This document shows positions 1 to 11,577 of a DNA stretch of 64,000 bases, one piece after another. The stretch is taken from NCBI GenBank assembly GCA_001557505.1, contig LSAX01000006.1:1240001-1304000 (forward strand), given 5' to 3'. The first letter of the stretch is position 1. The number at the start of each line of letters is the position of its first letter. The position numbers and the translations under genes were made by a program. The DNA comes from Reticulascus tulasneorum. Taxonomy: Eukaryota; Ascomycota; Sordariomycetes; Glomerellales; Reticulascaceae. The notes beneath the pieces are model-generated. The model saw nothing but the letters and a program-made list of their open reading frames with translations. It did not search any database and was not told the origin of the DNA.

Positions 1-1032
1 CGATGCAATGCGAGTAGATTCTGAACCAAAAGCAAAATCCTCCAGCAACTCGAAAGCCATATTCACACTAGGGACTCCAATGCAACCAAGGGTAGTCTCC
101 AGAACTTGCCAGGTGAGTATGTGAGTCGATTAGCGTTCTATGCCGATACCTATATTGTGGCTCTTCCGCGAAGATCTACAGGCGTCAACGGCGAATGACC
201 CCGGGCTGTCAGCAATCTATGGAGACCTAGATAATGCAGAAAAGCATTAGATTCCCGCCAACTTATTCCTCTCACCGGATAGTCGGACTGCCTTATCAAC
301 AGACTGCTAGAAGAGACACTACTGCAACCTCAAACGGGGACGTTGGTGCGGAGAAACTTGGACATCATGACCGAATCCAGCAACCGGCCGAGACGTCGTC
401 CAATAAACGCTGTCAACAGATCTTCCAACGCTTTGCCTCCCCCCTCTGTTTCTCTGATTCTAGGCATGTGAACTATCAGTTACGCCGACGCACCCACACA
501 CATGAAGCGACCACCCGTCCACACGACCATGGATTGTGATGGCAAGATGTGCCGCGGCTGTCAGCACCCTATCAAGCTTTCCCTGGTTTGTCCTGCATTG
601 AAATCGTTCAGGGCGCGGGCCTTGGACCCAGATTTCGTCGAAGAGGGTAGGAGGTGTATCCCGGAAGTTGGAGCAGGGCAGGGGTGCGAGAGGGGGGGCT
701 TTGGTGTAAGCTTCTGACTGCTGAACGGAGAGTAGGGCGATAAATACGGAGGATTGGGGCGCAATTTCACCTGCGATGTCCTATTTCTGTCTTCTGGCTG
801 TGTTGCTGTGCTTCTAGTGTTTAAGAAGAAAAATACACATACATCGAAGACTGCACATACGTTCTCACATGGTATTCAATGTCCGACAAGATCATTGAAA
901 ATCTCAAGGTTATCGAGTAACGGGCTCATTCAGCGCCAAGAGGAAATCTCCAGCGGCGCGCACTAAACCCGAAGAGGGCAACTGCTCGTCTCGGCTCGTC
1001 TCCGTTCTCGTCCCATACTCCCCCCATCACAC
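1..1032. other. Intergenic, left edge
   Basis: No coding region is supported here. Open frames are short (about 100 codons or fewer), overlap one another on both strands and resemble no family I know. The right part is presumably promoter and leader of the MFS gene that begins at 1033. Confidence 0.6.
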
Positions 1033-2751
1033 ATGGCTCGATCCCCCTTCTCCCGTCCTTGGGGCCAAAACTCTCGACCGGCACAGCAAGACGATGGCAT
1101 CGCGACGGACTCATACGTACTAGACGACAAGCTCTCAACCCGCGGCCTGATGACTTCTGCGACCGCCGAGCGCGGCGATTCGGCCGGATCGGGAGCGAAG
1201 CACGGGACGGTGCAGGACATCGAGCAACGGGACACCAACGACAGCGGGCTCGCGCCAGGCGACGGCGTCGCGGTGGACGGGGAGGCGCCGCGGTACCGCA
1301 CGTACAAGCGCCGGTGGTTTGGGCTGGTGCAGCTTACGTTTTTGAACATCATTGTCAGCTGGGATGTAAGTATTGTTCCCTTAAGTCTAAATTCGGGAAA
1401 GCGGCCGGAGAAGGTGTCAGCTCGCCACAGACCGCAAGGCGACGAATGGAACTTGAACTGACATGCAACCCTTTTAGTGGCTCACGTTCGCACCAGTCGC
1501 GCCGAATGCAGCAAAGTACTACGACGTAACCGAGTCGACACTCAACTGGCTATCGACCGCCTTCCTCTTCTCCTTCGTGTTCATCTTCCCCGTCACTATC
1601 CGCATCCTCCACTGGGGGCCCAAACCTTCGTTCATCACGGCCTCGGTGCTGATCCTCCTCGGGAATTGGATCCGCTATGCAGGCTCGCATTCCCGGGACG
1701 GGGGCAAATTCGGCGTCGTCATGTTCGGCCAGATCCTGACCGGACTGGCCCAGCCGTTTGTGCTGGCGGCGCCGACGCGGTACTCGGACATTTGGTTCAC
1801 AACACGGGGACGAGTTGCGGCGACAGCGCTGACGAGCCTGGCGAACCCGCTTGGCGCCGCTCTTGGACAGCTGATTAATCCGTTCTGGGTGAATTCCCCA
1901 GGCGATGTGTCGAGCATGGTGCTCTATGTGGCTATCATTGTACGTTTTCCCTTTTATGCGCTTATCCACAGCCTTTCGCTAACCTGCCGTAGTCGTCCGT
2001 CTGCTGTATTCCAGCCTTCTTCATTCCTGCGAAGCCACCAACGCCAGTTGCGGCGTCCAGCGAGACGTCCAAGCTGGGTCTTATTGCGTCGATCAAGATT
2101 CTCTCCTCCTCGCTGGAGTTGTGGCTCCTCTTGATTCCCTTCGCAATCTACGTCGGGTTCTTCAACTCCATCTCCTCGCTCCTCAACCAGATGATGGAGC
2201 CTTATGGTTTCTCGGACGACGAATCCGGTATTGCTGGCGCCATCCTCATTGTCGTGGGACTCGTGGCCTCGGCCATCACGTCTCCGATAATTGATAAAAC
2301 CAAGGGGTTCCTGTTCGCCATCAAGGTTGCTGTCCCTATCGTCGCGTTAAGCTACCTCGCCTTCATATGGATGCCGGCGACTCGAGAAATTGCAGGGCCT
2401 TATGTCATTCTCGCAATCCTGGGAGCAGCGTCGTTTTCGTTGGTCCCCGTCGTGCTGGAGCTCTTGTGCGAGCTGAGCCATCCTATCAGTCCTGCGGTGA
2501 CATCTACGATTGGCTGGGCTGGCGGTCAGTTGCTGGGAGGCTGTTTTATTCTCATCTCCGATGCTCTCACGGCCGGAGAGGATGCAGATCCGCCTCGCAA
2601 CATGCGCAACGCTCTCATATTTCAGGCCGTTGTGGCTTTGGCCATCATGCCCCTGCCCCTGATGCTTGGATTGTTTGGACGAACCGACAAAGTCAGCCTG
2701 AAGAGAGTCCAGTCGGATCTAGAAACGTCGTCACGAGAGGATAGCGTCTAG
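1033..2751 (+). CDS. MFS transporter, SLC49/FLVCR-like
   Basis: Three exons, 1033-1365, 1478-1939 and 1993-2751, give 517 residues. Both introns have GT-AG ends and the frame joins cleanly. The N-terminal ~90 residues are polar and probably cytosolic. Then comes the block [20 protein letters not shown] with FAPVA, and later [10 protein letters not shown], which is the pattern of the first two helices in the FLVCR/DIRC2 (SLC49) branch of the major facilitator superfamily. About 12 hydrophobic segments follow, with a charged central loop (around [15 protein letters not shown]) between the two halves. Known SLC49 members move haem, choline or other small metabolites; the substrate here cannot be read from sequence. 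The family call is fairly sure. The 3' end faces the 3' end of erg27 244 bp away. Confidence 0.82.
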
Positions 2752-2995
2752 GGCGTGGCTGGCCACGATCATCTAGCAGCACGTGCGGACTTAATGTGGT
2801 TAGCAGCATTGGAATCGACGGGCGTTCGGGTTTGTTCAGAGCATTAGGAATTAGTCTAGTAATTATGTTTGTATGTACGATCTGATACCCGATATGCATC
2901 ATCCGTCACTATGTTCATCAACCATTCATCGAACATTCAAGCGTTTGGGTTGCTCGGAGACTTGGCACTTTGATTGTCATCTCCATCAGAATCCT

Positions 2996-4549
2996 TCATG
3001 AGGCACGGAGCTTCCTGATACCCAGTATCCCTTCCCATTCATGTCGTAATCTCTCCATCTCCTGCCAGACCTTTGCCCCCAACCCCTCAAACTCATCCCT
3101 CATCTCCTCTGTCAGATCTAGAGCCCCTGGCTTTCTGCCAACAATTTTCCGTAAAACTCCGGTGGCGGGATCCTGTGCAAGCGCTTCACGGTCTTCGACT
3201 TTTCCTTCCCATCCCCAGCCCGGTACCTCCGTCTTCTTTACCGAAGCGTAGCCAAGTCTCGAAGCACTGGAGCCCCACTTGATTCTCGGAGCGCTCAGCT
3301 CGTTGAGAGTCTCGTCATCCTCCAGCGCTAACCAAACAGGGGCACAGGCGCCTTTGTATGCTGTGATAGGGTGCCAAGGGGAGCCAAACCAGCGTGCGAG
3401 GTAGATGACGAGCAGGTAAAGGTTGTACAGGACGAAGTTAAGCGGAAACAAAGTGCTTCCCACGACTCCAGGATGAGTGTCGTAGTGCACAGGACGAACT
3501 GATAGCTTCTTGGCATATTTCGGATCGTCAATGTGGAAGAAAGAATCGGAATGCTTCCTCACACCCGGCAAATCGTGAGTCAGGGTCAGCACATCCGTCA
3601 AGCGTTTCGAACTCTCATAGGGAGCCTCGGTTTGGATGCCTTGAAAGTCATCGAGTCGGAAATGCCGCGCTTGGGGTTCAATGCTACTTGTCCAGATGAT
3701 CCTTCCTGGGGACTCTTCTTCCCTCGCCCTGCTCAGCAAGGGCAGCAGCTCATGGGCGAAGAGATAATGTCCAAAAACATTGGAGCAAAAGACTTTCCCA
3801 AGAACGGATTGCGAAGGCTTGACATTGTCAGTGAAGCAACTCCTGGGGGGAAAAGAAGGATACGGTACCTGTTCTGAATGAAATGGTTTCTGAGTCACCA
3901 CCGTACCAGCCGTAGCTGCTTTAAACGCAGGGTAGGTCGTTAATTGTATCAGGTACTCAGTGAAGAATTGGCGGATCGCCTTCGGCCAGTCTACGCCAGT
4001 CCAGTTGCCGAAGCCGGCGTTGAAGATCACAACATCCAGACGAGGTAGTCGCACTTTTTGAGATTGCTCGGCTGTCGGGTCGCTGATGGTGCCGTTTACA
4101 AGCTGGTCCGCTGCCGCGTAGACATTTGGGAGGTCGCAGAGGTCGAGCTGGATGCTGAAGAGGTGGACTCGATCTATGGAGTCTTGCGGGTTGTAGGAGG
4201 GGCCGACGCGGGACTTGAGGACTGACGATGTTCGAGCTCTCTTGTAGAGGTGGTCGCGAAGGGAAATAATTGTTTCTCGCGACTTGCGCACGCTGCGTGT
4301 CGTTGGGATGAGGATCAAATGTGATGTCAAGGATCTTGAGTCGAGGAATTCGTCAATGAGTCGTTCGCAAATGCTGAAGCCAATACCACTACCAATATGT
4401 CAGCCATTAAGAGTTGAACGATGCGGCAGAAACCCGCAAGGGACTTCAGTTATTTCCATGCTCGAAAAGTGCACCTACCTGTTTGCGCCAGTGACTAGCA
4501 CAAAGAGCTGCTCGTGGCTCGGCGCAACATCCCAAGGTACAGAGATCAT
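2996..4549 (-). CDS. erg27: 3-keto-steroid reductase (ergosterol pathway)
   Basis: Exons on the minus strand are 4549-4479 and 4388-2996, giving 487 residues. The splice joins a first exon ending TGAN to SGIGFSICERL, which rebuilds the Rossmann motif TGANSGIG at residues 20-27. Later landmarks are FNAGFG, the VFCSNVFGHYLFAHELLP helix, the TSS of the active-site strand and the catalytic YESSK. A hydrophobic stretch (LNFVLYNLYLLVIYLARWF) fits membrane attachment. This order matches the Erg27 short-chain dehydrogenases, which reduce the 3-ketone left after C4 demethylation in ergosterol synthesis at the ER and act with Erg25, Erg26 and Erg28. A 51-nt in-frame GT-AG stretch at about 3822-3872 may be a further intron; see findings. 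If spliced, the protein is 470 residues. Confidence 0.85.
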
Positions 4550-5702
4550 GTTCCAAATAATCAATTGAACTAAGGACAACAGCCAATGGCTCGAGACGAG
4601 GCCGTCAACGCTTCCTGAGACCTGGAAAACAACTTATATCGCACTGACAAGGCGGTGTGGCGGCAGTTTAATTGCGGCAGGCGGAATATCCCGTCAGCGG
4701 GCTGGGATCTCGACAAGAGCCTTGGAAGTAAAACTTGTCGACACTTTTAGGGGGTGGGGGGCAAACACAACACAGTGCTCGGAGTTGAGATCAAACCCGA
4801 CAATCACTCCTTCGAGGATTTGACATGGATTACAGATCTCTTGAAGGAAACAGCACTTAAGCAGAGAGAGGCGGCAGGATCTTCTGTTTTGTACAGTTTC
4901 ACCTGCAGGAGACGGAACGTGCCGTCTGTAGCTATGGGCTATCGCCGAATACGAAGACGAGGATGCAAGGAGAGGGTGATGAAGTAATGGAAATTTAAGG
5001 CTCCGGGAAGCTTGGCATTTATTGACAACAGACTCCGGCGTGCGCTGAATTTCCATTCGCAGCAGGCGATAAGATGATGTAAGTGGATATCCGTTCCATT
5101 GAATTGTTGTCGCTTGGACATCTCTGAGCTCTCGACCATCCTGTGTTGGTAACAAGGCAAAAAGGTAGGTCAAATACTATTAGGTACTCGCAAAGCCTGT
5201 GCAAGGATGGCTTCCTTCCTCAGCGCCTCGAACTTGTTCAAACCCCTTCAGGTTGAAAGGCGCTAAATGTAGAATGGGGAAGCAGACTAATACCTAATAA
5301 GGCTTCACTTCACATGCACCCGCTAAAATCAAAGCTCTGAAGGTGAATCGGTTTATACGTAGAGAAGATACACACTTAATGCGATACGGCGCTGCCCAAT
5401 TCATCATAGCTTTTATTGATCAGGTAGTCGGTACTCGGGTCTCCGATGTGGTACCTACAATTTATCCCGTACCCGATACTTCTCATGTGACCCCCCGATG
5501 GGTTCGCGTCTGGCCCCACCATGTGTGCTGCCTTAACAATTTTGGCGCGTCTCGTTCCAAACAATTCCACTCGTCAATTCTGCCTTCCCTGTATACCTGC
5601 AAGGCAACCAAACCCTCGCCACTTAACCTTGCTTGCCAACCTTTTCTCTCCTTCTGCTTGTTTGTATCTCTTGCATGCACCACAACACCATTGTCAGTCA
5701 AC
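4550..5702. promoter_or_regulatory. Divergent promoter region, erg27 / rtt107
   Basis: About 1.15 kb between the start codons of erg27 (leftward) and the BRCT gene (rightward). It holds no supported gene. The open frame that runs into the BRCT gene from 5343 has no family signal before the ATG at 5703 and is treated as leader. I looked for a sterol regulatory element near erg27 and saw no clear match by eye. Confidence 0.5.
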
Positions 5703-8388
5703 ATGGCTGAAGGAGACGAAACTGGAGGCTTGTTCTCCCTCTGCAGCATCGCGTTCGTGCGAAGCGCATCCTTGACCCCGAAGGTCATTGGCGAACTCTC
5801 TGGCATCGTTGAGAGCCATGGCGCCGAAGTCCTTGAACCAAGTCATGATGGATCCGTCAGGATGGATCATGTCACTCATATCATCTCAAACACCATCGAC
5901 TTTCCCCAGTTTACCGAGAGCCAAGCCCTCATGATACCCGTCGTCACGTCCCAATGGATCACCTCGTCCATTGCAAGAAACAAGCAAGCTCAGGTCCGAC
6001 CTTTCTCGCCAGACCCGAGGATGATCTTTTCGAGAGTTATCCTGACATGTGCCGACCTGCCTATTATCGACAAGGAGACCATCATCGGCGCGACTATGGC
6101 CCTGGGGGGTATGGAAACCAAGGATGTGACGCGCCAGACTACCCACATATGCGCGTTGTCTATGGATCATCCGAAGTGCATAATGGCCGTAGAGAAAGGC
6201 ATCAAGGCCAAGATTGTTCTGCCACACTGGTAGGTGGTTCACGACGCGTTTGCCTCTCACGTATGTCTGATCAATTCTAGGTTCGATGATTGCTTCAAGT
6301 TAGGCAAGAGGATAGACGAAGGCCCTTACCTCCTTCCAGACCCCGAAATACTCCGTGCCAACCCTGAGGATGAGGTCAAGGTCCCACACAACGAGCATCT
6401 CGACGGTGCTACGTCTACAAACCCTGATTACCTTCCACCGCCACCTACCAATGGTTCCCGGACTCCGGTGACGATTTTCAAGAGCAAGAACGTCATGCTT
6501 TCGTGGGATCTTGCCATCACAACTCGGCTGAAAAATATCTGCAAGCAATTGATCGAGGAAGGTGGCGGACGAGTGGTTGATTCTGTGGAATTCTGCGACA
6601 TTTTCATCTGCCAATACCGAGAAGGCGACCAGTACATACGAGCGAGTCACCTAGGCAAAGACGTTGGTAATTTGGCATGGCTGTACTATCTGATCACTCA
6701 CAACGAATGGACTTCCCCACTTCGTCGTCTTCTGCATTATCCTGTACCGAAGAACGGAATTCCCGGCTTCGAAAACTTCCGCATTGTCATCTCAAACTAC
6801 GGAGGGGAGGCGCGAATTTACCTCGAAAACCTCATCAAAGCTACCGGCGCAACATACACCAAGACGATGAAAGCAGAAAACACACATCTGATCACGGCTC
6901 GAAACAGCAGTGAAAAATACGAGGCTGCCAAGGACTGGGGCATCGATGCGGTAAATCATCTGTGGATTGAAGAGAGCTACGCCAAATGCGAGGTTCAACC
7001 AATCGCTGTCGCCAAATACACTCACTTCCCCCTTCGCACCAACTTGGGCGAGATTATCGGTCAGACCTTCTTCGACGAAGCGAGGTTGCGCGAAAAGCAC
7101 TATCCAGGCGGAGAAGAGGCCCTCACATCGTCGGCCAAGAGGAAGCGTAACGTCTTGGAGGCTGCCCAAAACAACGCCCATGATCGGGGACCTGCCGCGG
7201 GTATAGTCATTGGTCAGCAAGAACATAAGGAGTTCGATGTGATGAAAGACAGCGCCGCGAACTACGCTGACAAGTCCAAGAAGAAGTTTGGAGTCTCAGC
7301 ACCGCCAAAGGATGATAGCTACAAAACTCCTGTTCGTGCTCGCCATGTTCGGACTGGAAAGGAGAACGATACTCCATCCGTCATGTCGACGGGAAGCCGC
7401 AGTGCTAAGAACAAGGCACTCTCTAACCTGCAAAAAATTGCTCCTGACATTGCTCTGTACGAGAAAGAAAAGAAACGTGCCAGCAAAGATGGTCCTTGGG
7501 GTGGCAAGCGGGCCGCTGACCAGATCGACAAAAAGATGGCCGCGCGGAGCTCTAGCCCTGCTCATGGGACTTCGGATGCGGGTGCAGATGCGGATGAGAG
7601 CCGGCCAGCCAAGAAGCAGAAGCACCGGCCTTCTTTACCTGATGTAGACCTGAGAGTTGTTTTGACGGGATTCACACGCTGGGTTGGGAACAAGGACAAG
7701 GAGGACGTTGACAGAGTAAGAAATACACTGATGTCCGTCAATTCGAGTTTGCATGCTGACAGTGTTGCAGAGAAAATTACGCGGACTCGGCATCCAAATT
7801 GTCCAAGACACTCAGCCATGCGACTTCCTTGCCGCACCGCAGATGGTCCGCACTATTAAATTTCTTCGCGCTCTCGCCCAGGGTCCTACCGTCATCTCCT
7901 CCGCCTTCATTGAGCATGTGCTTGATACCGGCAAGGTTCCCGACCCCGAAGATTTCATCCTACAAGACGTGCAGAATGAAAGTAAGTTCGGCATAAAGCT
8001 GAAGACCGCGGTCGCCCGCGCAAGGGCGAATCGTGGCAAACTTCTGGTGGGCGTCCCAGTTTACTGCACGGCCAACATCCGCAACGGTCCTGAGAGCTAC
8101 AAGGCCATTGCTGAAGCAAACGGGGCGATTTTCATGCTTTACCGCGCTCGAAGTTTGACCATCAAACCCACCACTGCCGAGGAAGACGGCGGTGCACCGC
8201 CTGACCCAGTTTACCTGCTCAGCTCGAACAGCCCCGACGAACGGCAGCTATGGCCGCGGTTTATCGAGATGGCAGAGAGAGGCCACATGGAGCCGCGTAT
8301 TGTTTCAGCGGATTGGCTGTTGGATGTTGCGATGAAGCAACAAGTGATGTTTGACGAGAAATATTCGGTCAAGAACTTCTTCGGCTAG
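5703..8388 (+). CDS. rtt107: Multi-BRCT genome-stability scaffold, Rtt107/Brc1
   Basis: Exons 5703-6229, 6281-7715 and 7771-8388 encode 859 residues. The ATG at 5703 is preferred over the in-frame codon at 5343 because the first BRCT repeat starts just after it (GLFSLCSIAFVRSASL). Four BRCT-like repeats fill the N-terminal half, with tryptophan landmarks such as SQWI, LPHWF, NEWTSPLRRL and NHLWIEESY. A charged, lysine-rich linker follows. Two BRCT repeats close the protein (RVVLTGFTRW and, near the end, VSADWLLDVAM). This four-plus-two arrangement and length are those of yeast Rtt107 and fission yeast Brc1. Those proteins bind phosphorylated H2A through the C-terminal pair and bring Slx4, Smc5/6 and Rtt101 complexes to stalled forks. 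The second intron interrupts the first C-terminal BRCT. Assignment is by architecture. Confidence 0.85.
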
Positions 8389-8569
8389 TAGGTAGTGCTG
8401 GGCAGGTCTCCTGCGAAATATGCGTGTTTCCAGCATTGGGAGTTTGGAGCGTTTGTGGCACCGACAAAGCCCTACAAGCTTAGGTGCAACCTATACAGTC
8501 AAGGTTTATGTGTATAGCAGCGATTTGCTGCATGTAGAGTAAAGGCCCCATATTGGCCCAAGTACTCAA

Positions 8570-9187
8570 TCAGAAGAACTTGACGCCTTGTGAATCTTCC
8601 TGCCCAAAGATCTGGGCTTTTCCTCTCTTTACTAAGATGTGAAGGGCCTTGAGGAGGATTTCGGGGTCCAGTCCATAGAATTCTGCAGCTCGTATCAGCA
8701 ATCATCCAAGAATTATTGTCAAGAAAGCAGGCTTACCGGTTCCCCTTGCGCCCTCCCCTTCAGTAAGTTCGTAAAGCGTCATTACAACCCCCTTCTGGGC
8801 CGTCCCGTCAATCCACGCCTCCACAATCGCCGCCCACTCCTCGGGCGTGCGCCAATAGACCCAGACAACGTCGCCGGCGCCGTCCTTTGCGACGGGCTCG
8901 GCACGGCCGTCCTTGCGCATGAAATCCAAGACCTCACGGGTGTCGGCCAGGGATAGGCGCTTATTGAGCTTCTTATTGTGGAAGAGCTCTTCGGTGGAGG
9001 ACGAGGCGGAGGTGTCGGGGACAGCGGACGAGAGGGAGAGCTTGTAGATGCGGTGGTGCTTGCAGTAGGCGAGGATGAGGTCGGTCCATTTCACGAGCTG
9101 GGCGTGGTGGATTGTCAGGTTCGTTTGGCGGGTGAAGAAGGGGGGGTAGTGGTATTCGCGGGGGAAGGTGAAGGGCTGGGTGGCCAT
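8570..9187 (-). CDS. vps25: ESCRT-II subunit Vps25
   Basis: Exons 9187-8737 and 8682-8570 (minus strand) encode 187 residues, a normal Vps25 length. The N-terminus FTFPREYHYPPFFTRQ is the conserved PPFF-type opening of Vps25. It is followed by the first winged helix (HHAQLVKWTDLILAYCKHH), FHNKKLNKRL, and the second winged helix with WRTPEEWAAIVEAWI and VVMTLYELTEGE. Exon 2 completes the tail EFYGLDPEILLKALHILVKR and ends QGVKFF, a conserved terminus. Vps25 forms the two arms of the ESCRT-II complex (with Vps22 and Vps36) and links it to Vps20 of ESCRT-III on endosomes during sorting of ubiquitinated membrane proteins. The gene is convergent with rtt107. Confidence 0.93.
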
Positions 9188-10108
9188 TGCTGGTTGTTGT
9201 GTCGTAGAAAGGTGGGAGGTGAGGTGAAGGTGTGAGGTTGTGAAAATGGATAGGATGCGATGCGATGGGATGATGTTGGTTTGGCGACGGGAGCCTCTTC
9301 TGCGTATGCCGCATGGTGGGGCGGGATAGTGGGGTTGCTTGGCTTTCGTTCACAACTCCAACTTCGAAGTCCGAGAGATTACCCAAGGTATGCTCATGGT
9401 ATAAGTGCTATATATCTGACAGCATCAAATCCTGTAAGTTTCTTCTTGCATATGACAATTATTACTCTAAGCCTACCTTCGGGAACATCTTGTTTGTCAT
9501 TCTTAAATGTTTCCACCGACATTGGTTCAGCATATATTCCGTGTATGTCTCACACCTATGGACTCCTTTCAGGACGCATTTAATCCTCCAGGCTACTACA
9601 ATAACAAGATTATTTCGATCTGAATCTCTTCAACTTTATGCAACTCATTTCATGATCTGGCTAAGGGGATTCACTAGCGTAAGTTGTGACCCAGGCTTCC
9701 CATGCTGAAGTGATCTACCAGATTTCGGTTCAACTGTTCTTCGGAGGGGTAGTTTGATAAGACATCCCAGTTTGTTTCACATAGCAATAGCCTTGCTATT
9801 AGAAATTTACAGCTCAAGTAACTCTTGCTAAAGAAATTTGTGCGGATGCGCCATGACGGTGTTTGCGTTGCTGAAGGAAAACTGATAAAAACTCAGAGGA
9901 AGGAGTGGCGGTGGGCATATTTCAAATCCCACATGCTTTGTGGAAGGAGCATTCATTCACTCAGTTACTGCCTTGCCAAGTTACATACTCGGAATCATCA
10001 ATGCTCACGGGTAGATAACTTTTCTAATCCAAGAGCATGCAGCTCTAAAATTTTCTTGAAAAGCTCTTCAGTAAATTTCTTCATATAAATTTCGCGCACT
10101 CCAGAACA
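9188..10108. other. AT-richer intergenic stretch
   Basis: No gene is supported. From about 9350 to 10080 the sequence is visibly richer in A and T than the flanking genes and has only short chance frames. It may be a leader or promoter of the gene at 10109. Confidence 0.45.
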
Positions 10109-11317
10109 ATGCCCGCTTTTCGCTTCCAAGGCTTCATCCGCGAGGTTGCAGCTACCAACCTAAGCCGCGGCTTCGTTGACAAAGAATGGATAATTCGAGA
10201 TCTACGTCGATATCTCGTCGGCAACATCAGACAATTCGGCGCCGGACGATGGCCTCGTAGCTTCAAATGGGTTGTCTGGAGCGCGTGCGAGGACTTTTGG
10301 AAGGAAAACGTTGGCAAGTGATTCCCATCGTCCTGAATCCATGTATTTAGAATGGAATGTAGTCGCCGCTGCTAACTTTATCTAGATGACCAACAATTTC
10401 CTTACTGGGAACCATCGAGAGAGGCCATTGGTCTTGACTGTATAGCGGATGTCGGACAAGCCGTCATACTGGAGAAAGTCACGGAACCTGAAAGGCTGAT
10501 ATCCTTTGTCACGGATACGTTGCAGCCAGGGAATAGGCAGGCCGATTCACTGACAGGCCGTCTTGAATCTACGACGGGATCCCATCAGGGTCAAAGGGCA
10601 GCGTCGACCGGCTCGACCCAATTCAGCTCACCATCAAAGCCGGCAAACGCTCCAACTACTAGTTCCTCGGCTGTTTCTGGAAGGATAGTCACGCCAAAGA
10701 ACAAGTCCATGAAAGGCCAAGCGCACCCCGCCTTGGCATACTTGGATGGCTGGGCTATTCAAAAAGATCCAGGTGTGTATAAGGAGGCCCCAAAGTTGGT
10801 TGGCTGCGGTGCCTAGGAGGTACCACTGCCACCGAACATGGACCCAAAGTTGCATATCGACCCTTTCCTTAGACAGCTGCAGTACGTTCTTCGACATGAG
10901 GTTGTGACACTCACCATGCCCCCAAGACTCAAGATTTCGATGCCTGCCAGCTTGTACAACCAACCCGAGAGATTGACAGAGGCAGACTTGTTTCGTGTGA
11001 AATGGAAGGCTTTCAAGCTGATCATATTCTGGGTCAGGCACCTCGCCTCCCCTCGACCTACACACGTGCGACCTATGAACATCCTCGAATACGTGGAAGC
11101 CAAGTTGGTGGAAGAATGCAAGTCGGATAAGGCTGATGCTTTAATGATCATCGATGAGTATGATGGGACGTTGATGTTCACAAACTCAGGATGTGCCCTT
11201 CCTTCTCCATCCAGCCGGATCAAGGAAGAGCAAACTCTGTCCAGTCCTGCTCGGGCCAGGTCAACGAGACAGACGCCACTCAAGCAGCCTTCAGATGAAG
11301 AGGAGAAGATGCGGTAA
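10109..11317 (+). CDS. Unrecognised three-exon protein
   Basis: Best model: exons 10109-10313, 10386-10774 and 10817-11317, 364 residues. I do not recognise the family. The first exon reads as a compact domain rich in aromatic and basic residues (FVDKEWIIRDLRRYLVGNI, WPRSFKWVVWSACEDFW). After splicing it continues ENVDDQQFPYWEPSREAIGLDC. The middle is a low-complexity Ser/Thr/Gln segment. The last part is again ordered-looking (HIDPFLRQLQYVLRHEVV, FRVKWKAFKLIIFWVRHL) and the tail is polar. Only a GC donor at 10314 (GCAAGT) keeps the frame across the first intron; the nearby GT donors lead to an in-frame stop. The second intron is only 42 nt. These oddities mean the gene could be real but unusual, or decaying. 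Confidence 0.5.
10314..10385 (+). other. Putative GC-AG intron
   Basis: The donor reads G|GCAAGT, which is the strong consensus of the rare GC-AG class. The branch site GCTAAC and acceptor TCTAG are ordinary. Splicing here joins G to AT to make an Asp codon and opens a long downstream frame. Using the GT at 10318 or the GT at 10310 gives a stop within a few codons or about 20 codons of the acceptor. Confidence 0.5.
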
Positions 11318-11577
11318 GGATTCTCCCGTTGCACTCTTCGCTGGCGGAAAAGCTAACGTGGGCAAGGGCTCGAAAACACCGCTTTAAAGAATGCTAGATT
11401 CGTGCACGCTTACCCAGGACCATGGAGCTCTTCTTCATTCCGCACTCCAGGGTATCAAAATTAAGAATGTGTTTCTGTTCATACTAAGTCGCTCCTTTTC
11501 TCCGTAATCATGTACTGCATTTACAAATTATCATTAAATGTATCCTGAACACATCAACCATAGTCCCTTCTGGGGCA

